Shown: in pieces, positions 4,276-7,595 of the stretch
Numbering within the stretch: position 1 is the first letter of the stretch
Layout of the letters: each line of letters begins with the position of its first letter
From: JAUZRW01 sp034437755
GTDB lineage: Bacteria; Chloroflexota; Anaerolineae; Aggregatilineales; Phototrophicaceae
Direction of reading: 5' to 3'
NCBI GenBank assembly: GCA_034437755.1
Contig: DAOTTV010000077.1
Span: 1-7,595, forward strand
Length of the DNA stretch: 7,595 nt
Notes under the pieces: model-generated
What the model saw: only the letters and a program-made list of their open reading frames with translations
Database searches by the model: none
Told to the model about the DNA's origin: nothing
Program-made: the position numbers and the translations under genes

Positions 4276-7188
4276 TTATGCTTGCTCAATGTTTGCCCGT
4301 GTACGATAGCGTTTGTAGTAGTAATAGACCTCAGCGATAGTCGTCAGGTAGCCCTCGCTGTAGATAGTACCAGTCGCCTGCAAGCGATCTTGAATATCAT
4401 CCAGCAGGACTTGTGCCGCCCACGATGCCCAGTCGGCGTAATTGCTCTCCATGAAGGGCATCCGCCGGATAATCAAGTCCTGTAAATCTTGCAATTGCGC
4501 GATGACCCGCGCCCCCTCGCGCTCGAATTTGATGTGCGCGTCGCGGCGGATGCTTTGCAGGGTATCGGGCGATTCTTGTAGCGCACCGCACAACTCATCG
4601 AAGTGCGTGTCGTCGGTCTGCACGTTGAAGCGTGCGCTCAATTGGTCGATGACGAAGGACGGCGCGACCCAGTGCAGGCACAGCACGATCAACATCACCA
4701 GATGCGTGCGATCATCGACGTGCGCCAGCGTCTCCGGCGTGATCGCCGGCACGGCAATCCCCACGCGGCGCGGATGAAAGATCGCCTGATGGCTATAACT
4801 GTTGGGGTCGTTGGGGTTGTGCGTGCGTTGTACCCAGAACTTGTAGCGTTCCCGCCAGTCAGCGACGTTGCCCAGGTCTTCGGCGGCGATGCCCGTCACC
4901 ACCTGTAGCAGATAGACTGCGCTGGCTATCGCTGGCTCACTCGTCGCGCCGTTGCTATCTGCTGGCGTGGCATACTGCTGGAGATGCACTGCGCGTATAC
5001 CCTCGCTCGTCAGCGCAGTCTCGACTCCGTCGGCCCAATTCTCCAGCCCGACCAGATGATGGCGGCGCGCCTGATCGTCACTGAGGCGCGTGAATGCCAG
5101 CAATGCCTCAGCGCGGGGATGCAGGCGCGGCATCAAATTGGTGAGCAACTCCTGATCGGGCGTGCCATAGCGCAGGAGCTTATCAATATGCGGCGTGATC
5201 TGGTCGCGCATCTGCGTGATGTTGTGCGGGTCGATGTCCATCAGCGCCGTCTCAATGGGCACATCCAGCACTGTGCGATAAATGCCGGCACGCGCGCTAC
5301 TGGTATTGACATCGGCGACCTGCTGTTGCTGGCGCGCATCGACGGTCAACTGCGTTTGCAGGGCTTCCAAAATGGCGATCTTGGGGCGCAGGGCATACGG
5401 CGGGTTGTCCACATCCCGCGCCCCACTGCCGGCGATCTTATCGTAGAGCGTATCGCGTAGGGCGGTTAAATAGCGATACTGCGCCCGTTCGACGATCATC
5501 TGCCGTTGGATGTCCAGAAAATCAACGATCGTGTTGACGTAGGCTGTGTAGTGCATCTCGGCTTCGCGCATGCGTTGCCGCCACAGGAAGAACCACAGCA
5601 CCACCGCCGCCAGCAGTATCCACACGATTTCCCACCCGGAGAACGCCGACCCCACGAAGAGAAAGGCCGCGCCGACCCCCGTGAAGCTCACGCCGACGAC
5701 ACGCGGCATCAGTCCGGTGCGTCGTTCGGTCGTGTAAGCGTAGAGCATCCGCACGCGCTGTAACTGGCGCGCGACACGATTGGCGCGTTGTTCCAGCGCC
5801 GGCAAGGACACCTGCACATCCTCCAGCTTTTTCGCCACCAGTTTATATTCATCGCGGTAGCTCTTGTAAAGCGGGCGCAGATAGTCGTTGGCATCTTGCT
5901 GGAGCGATTCGATCACGTTATCCACGCGCTGATCGAGCGTCTCAAGGCGGTTGCTGACTGCCCGCGCAATCTCGCGCTCGATGCGGCTCAAGCGTTGGCG
6001 CAGGTCAGCATAGATCGTGTCCAGCTGGTCTAAGGTCGTGGCGGTTAAATCGACGGCTTCCGTCCGCAGGCGTTCCAGTTCATCACGATATGCGCTGAAG
6101 CCATCCATACGGCTCAGGTCGATCGGTTCGGTATCATTGCTCACATCGGCATCACGTTGCATCGGTTCATTCAAGAGCTTGACCAGATCATCACTGCGCG
6201 GCGCGCGGATCGCCCCTTCTTCCAGCAAGCGCGCGAGTACCTTCTGCAAGAGCGCGTCCAGTTGCCGATCACCATCGGCGAGCACCTGCCGGACGGGATT
6301 GGTCTCATGGGTCGTGCCGAAGGTCGAGAATTTCCCGCTTCCAAGCGGCGATGTCGGGATTTCGCGCCCGATGTTGGTGTGAGTCTGCAAGTAGCAAAAG
6401 CGCGCCAGATGATCGAGTATTGTGCTATAAGTCAGATCGGACTTCGCGCCCAGCAAATAACAATCGCCCTGTTGGAAAGGTGAAATATCCTGAATACGCT
6501 CGATAGCGTGGATCGATTGATAGTTGCTATAAAACGAGGGCGAGGATTGCTGGAATTGTAACTCGCGCAGGAGCGCATAGCTGATCGCCTGTTGCAGGTG
6601 GGCGCGTTCGGTGGCGCTGTCGTCGTCATTATCGCTGGCGATTACCAGCGGGTCGCCTTCAGTATCCGGCAGGAGAAGCATCCCATACGTGCGGAATTGA
6701 AAATGGCGCGGCATCTTCTCGCCGATGAGATACGCCAGATCAATCACTGCGCCGCTGGCGAAGGGATCGTGCGCGTGGGCGATCACGTAAATGTTGACCG
6801 GCGTATCATCGCGCGCGATCTGGCTCAAGAGGTCTTCAATGCGGTTATAGAGGGCGCGATAGTGCGTCATGATGGCGAACTGCCCCCAGAGGCGCGTGCC
6901 GATGATATTCTCGTTCCAGTCGAGCCAATTAGGGGCGCACCACCGGCGTAGATGCGGATCGCGGTTGAGGTCGGTCAGGGCTTCTTGTGTCAGCTTGAGC
7001 GCCATCTGCTCATGATGAGGATACGGACTCGTCGGTTTATCATCATCAATCGGCGTGAGCCACAACGACGCGAACCCCCGTTCTGGCACGCCCTGTGCCT
7101 TAAAATAGTCTGACAGATGGGTGATGATGGCTTTCGTATGCCATCCTAAGCCGATCACGAGTGCGTTCTTATTCATAGACTGGTTCAT
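4276..7188 (-). CDS. Tubulin-like (Tubulin_2-type) membrane-anchored protein with altered GTP-binding motifs
   Basis: A 970-residue protein. The N-terminal ~330 residues follow the order seen in bacterial Tubulin_2 proteins: a hydrophobic strand and loop VIGLGWHTK (11-19), a GQFAIMTHYR helix (102-111), a strand plus loop IYVIAHAHDPFASG (133-146) leading into AVIDLAYLIGE, the strand YGMLLLPD (168-175) and a LLRELQF helix (206-212). From family knowledge, the first loop is normally GGTG-like and the second GGTGSG-like, binding GTP. Here they read GWHT and DPFASG, so nucleotide binding is doubtful. Residues 365-485 are charged and helical, probably a coiled coil. Two adjacent hydrophobic helices (about 497-514 and 519-537) make a membrane hairpin, followed by WRQRMRE. 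The rest (540-970) is mostly helical, with no recognised domain, ending in a tyrosine-rich stretch (YYYYKRYR, 955-962). No signal peptide. GGAG lies only two bases before the first ATG; Met5 is an alternative. The ugd gene follows after 137 bases on the same strand. I am confident of the gene, less so of its function. Confidence 0.9.
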   Translation of the reverse strand: MNQSMNKNALVIGLGWHTKAIITHLSDYFKAQGVPERGFASLWLTPIDDDKPTSPYPHHEQMALKLTQEALTDLNRDPHLRRWCAPNWLDWNENIIGTRLWGQFAIMTHYRALYNRIEDLLSQIARDDTPVNIYVIAHAHDPFASGAVIDLAYLIGEKMPRHFQFRTYGMLLLPDTEGDPLVIASDNDDDSATERAHLQQAISYALLRELQFQQSSPSFYSNYQSIHAIERIQDISPFQQGDCYLLGAKSDLTYSTILDHLARFCYLQTHTNIGREIPTSPLGSGKFSTFGTTHETNPVRQVLADGDRQLDALLQKVLARLLEEGAIRAPRSDDLVKLLNEPMQRDADVSNDTEPIDLSRMDGFSAYRDELERLRTEAVDLTATTLDQLDTIYADLRQRLSRIEREIARAVSNRLETLDQRVDNVIESLQQDANDYLRPLYKSYRDEYKLVAKKLEDVQVSLPALEQRANRVARQLQRVRMLYAYTTERRTGLMPRVVGVSFTGVGAAFLFVGSAFSGWEIVWILLAAVVLWFFLWRQRMREAEMHYTAYVNTIVDFLDIQRQMIVERAQYRYLTALRDTLYDKIAGSGARDVDNPPYALRPKIAILEALQTQLTVDARQQQQVADVNTSSARAGIYRTVLDVPIETALMDIDPHNITQMRDQITPHIDKLLRYGTPDQELLTNLMPRLHPRAEALLAFTRLSDDQARRHHLVGLENWADGVETALTSEGIRAVHLQQYATPADSNGATSEPAIASAVYLLQVVTGIAAEDLGNVADWRERYKFWVQRTHNPNDPNSYSHQAIFHPRRVGIAVPAITPETLAHVDDRTHLVMLIVLCLHWVAPSFVIDQLSARFNVQTDDTHFDELCGALQESPDTLQSIRRDAHIKFEREGARVIAQLQDLQDLIIRRMPFMESNYADWASWAAQVLLDDIQDRLQATGTIYSEGYLTTIAEVYYYYKRYRTRANIEQA

Positions 7189-7312
7189 CTCTCCGTGGTC
7201 ATGCGCGTCGCGTCATTTGTCATGTGTACCTACGATGTATGACACTATTGCTATAACTTAATCTACAATACCATAAGAGTAACATAAAGAGAGGAGACAA
7301 CAAGTCTAACAA

Positions 7313-7366
7313 ATGACAGACATAACACACCACCTCTCACATACGGTGATAGATGCCGATGGGTAG
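7313..7366 (+). CDS. Possible 17-codon leader ORF
   Basis: ATG at 7313 opens a 17-residue frame (MTDITHHLSHTVIDADG) closed by TAG at 7364-7366. A Shine-Dalgarno-like GAGGAGA (7291-7297) lies 15 bases before it, farther than ideal. The frame is short enough to occur by chance. Its position ahead of hairpins and a terminator is what a leader peptide would show; no residue run suggests sensing of a specific amino acid. Confidence 0.15.
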   Translation: MTDITHHLSHTVIDADG

Positions 7367-7483
7367 CGCTGAAGCAGGAGTAATCGTCGCACACGATACG
7401 TGCAAGCCGGGAAACAGCCCGCAACCAAACAGACTCACTGGTTCAGCAACGAGATGCCACATCAAAACTATTGCCTACAAGCC

Positions 7484-7531
7484 AAAGCTACCGCTCAGCA
7501 GATGATAAGAACGAGCGGTAGTTTTGCGTTT
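7484..7531 (+). terminator. Strong intrinsic terminator, plus strand
   Basis: CTACCGCTC (7488-7496) pairs perfectly with GAGCGGTAG (7513-7521), and the stem extends by one G-U and three A-T pairs to 7484/7525, about 13 pairs around a 16-base loop. TTTTGCGTTT follows the core stem. In the other direction the stem is followed only by CTTTGGCTTG, so it works best for plus-strand RNA. No protein gene precedes it on that strand within the window, so it would end a small RNA or attenuate a leader. Confidence 0.65.
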
Positions 7532-7549
7532 ATGCCTGCTGACTTCCCC

Positions 7550-7586
7550 ACCCGTTCTATCAAAGACGGGTTCGCTGTAGCAACCC
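7550..7586 (+). other. Two overlapping, mutually exclusive hairpins
   Basis: ACCCGT (7550-7555) can pair with ACGGGT (7566-7571). Alternatively GGGTT (7568-7572), a bulged C and GC pair with GC and AACCC (7582-7586) around a TGTA loop. Both use GGGT at 7568-7571, so only one can form at a time. This could be a switching element or a coincidence of short G/C runs; the window ends nine bases later. Confidence 0.35.
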
Positions 7587-7595
7587 CTTACATCT

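Larger units (their letters stand above)
7189..7595. other. Long intergenic region with RNA-like structure
   Basis: No convincing gene is seen in these 407 bases. The left part (about 7200-7345) is AT-rich and must hold the promoter of the tubulin-like gene, though I found no clear hexamer pair for it. On the plus strand, ATGACA (7239-7244) and TACAAT (7264-7269) form a candidate promoter with an overlong 19-base spacer. The right part can fold into hairpins: ATCGT/ACGAT (7383-7397), CGGG/CCCG (7408-7421) and AACCA/TGGTT (7423-7443), followed by a strong terminator and two edge hairpins. It does not match tmRNA, RNase P RNA, SRP RNA, or any riboswitch consensus I know. A small RNA or the leader of a gene beyond the window would fit. 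Confidence 0.5.

Noticed and set aside
4984..6951. Many plus-strand open frames opposite the tubulin-like gene
   Set aside because: They are overlapping shadows of a continuous 970-codon gene with clear protein-like composition; none has a domain or good ribosome site.
7212..7317. Nine-base inverted repeat GTCATTTGT (7212-7220) and ACAAATGAC (7309-7317)
   Set aside because: Arms are 88 bases apart, and a match of this size is fairly likely by chance in a 400-base region.
7373..7595. Open plus-strand frame running off the right edge, with possible starts at 7454, 7502 and 7532
   Set aside because: No ribosome site at any start, no recognisable protein, and it runs through the strong terminator hairpin. 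A gene start near 7532 cannot be fully excluded.
7475..7595. Open minus-strand frame entering from the right edge and ending at 7475
   Set aside because: Only about 40 codons, no recognisable motif, and it overlaps the same hairpins.
7480..7595. Insertion-sequence (IS200/IS605-like) end, suggested by hairpins at the right edge
   Set aside because: No transposase fragment, target duplication or matching left end in the window; the hairpins alone do not support it.
7340..7595. Identity as tmRNA, RNase P RNA, SRP RNA or a T-box leader
   Set aside because: None of the conserved cores of these RNAs is found on either strand; the faint likeness of the terminator to T-box terminators lacks the T-box sequence.

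Overview
The window looks like chromosomal DNA of a free-living bacterium, most likely a member of the Chloroflexota (Anaerolineae-like). This is an inference from gene content: a very large tubulin-like ('Tubulin_2'-type) membrane protein, a stand-alone FHA protein and a nucleotide-sugar dehydrogenase, at moderately high G+C with AT-rich intergenic promoters. I see no phage genes, no transposase, no CRISPR array and no tRNA or rRNA.

Layout, left to right. Positions 1-43 hold a perfect 20-base palindrome followed by a G/C-rich hairpin, just beyond the stop of a minus-strand FHA-domain gene (51-506). A 157-base divergent intergenic region follows, with candidate promoters both ways and two tandem TTGTnACAA boxes on the FHA side. 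On the plus strand comes an MscS-type mechanosensitive channel (664-1572). After it, with its own good sigma-70-like promoter and a strong Shine-Dalgarno, lies a polytopic membrane protein of unknown function (1711-2670). It converges on a minus-strand UDP-glucose 6-dehydrogenase (2786-4138). Upstream of that, also on the minus strand, is a 970-residue protein (4276-7188). Its N-terminal third matches the tubulin-like fold of Tubulin_2 proteins, but both glycine-rich nucleotide-binding signatures are altered. It continues into a coiled coil, a two-helix membrane hairpin and a long helical C-terminal region. The last 407 bases (7189-7595) have no convincing gene. They hold several small hairpins, a strong plus-strand intrinsic terminator (7484-7531) and two mutually exclusive hairpins at the right edge, so they may be a structured leader or small RNA.

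How the genes might work together: the channel and the unknown membrane protein act at the cytoplasmic membrane, and the dehydrogenase supplies UDP-glucuronate for envelope or exopolysaccharide synthesis. The FHA protein would read Ser/Thr phosphorylation, and the tubulin-like protein is probably anchored to the inner face of the membrane. An envelope theme is plausible, but the genes are not one operon (mixed strands, 100-160 base gaps, separate promoters), so a joint system is only a hypothesis. The most unusual item is the tubulin-like protein that appears to have lost its canonical GTP-binding glycines.
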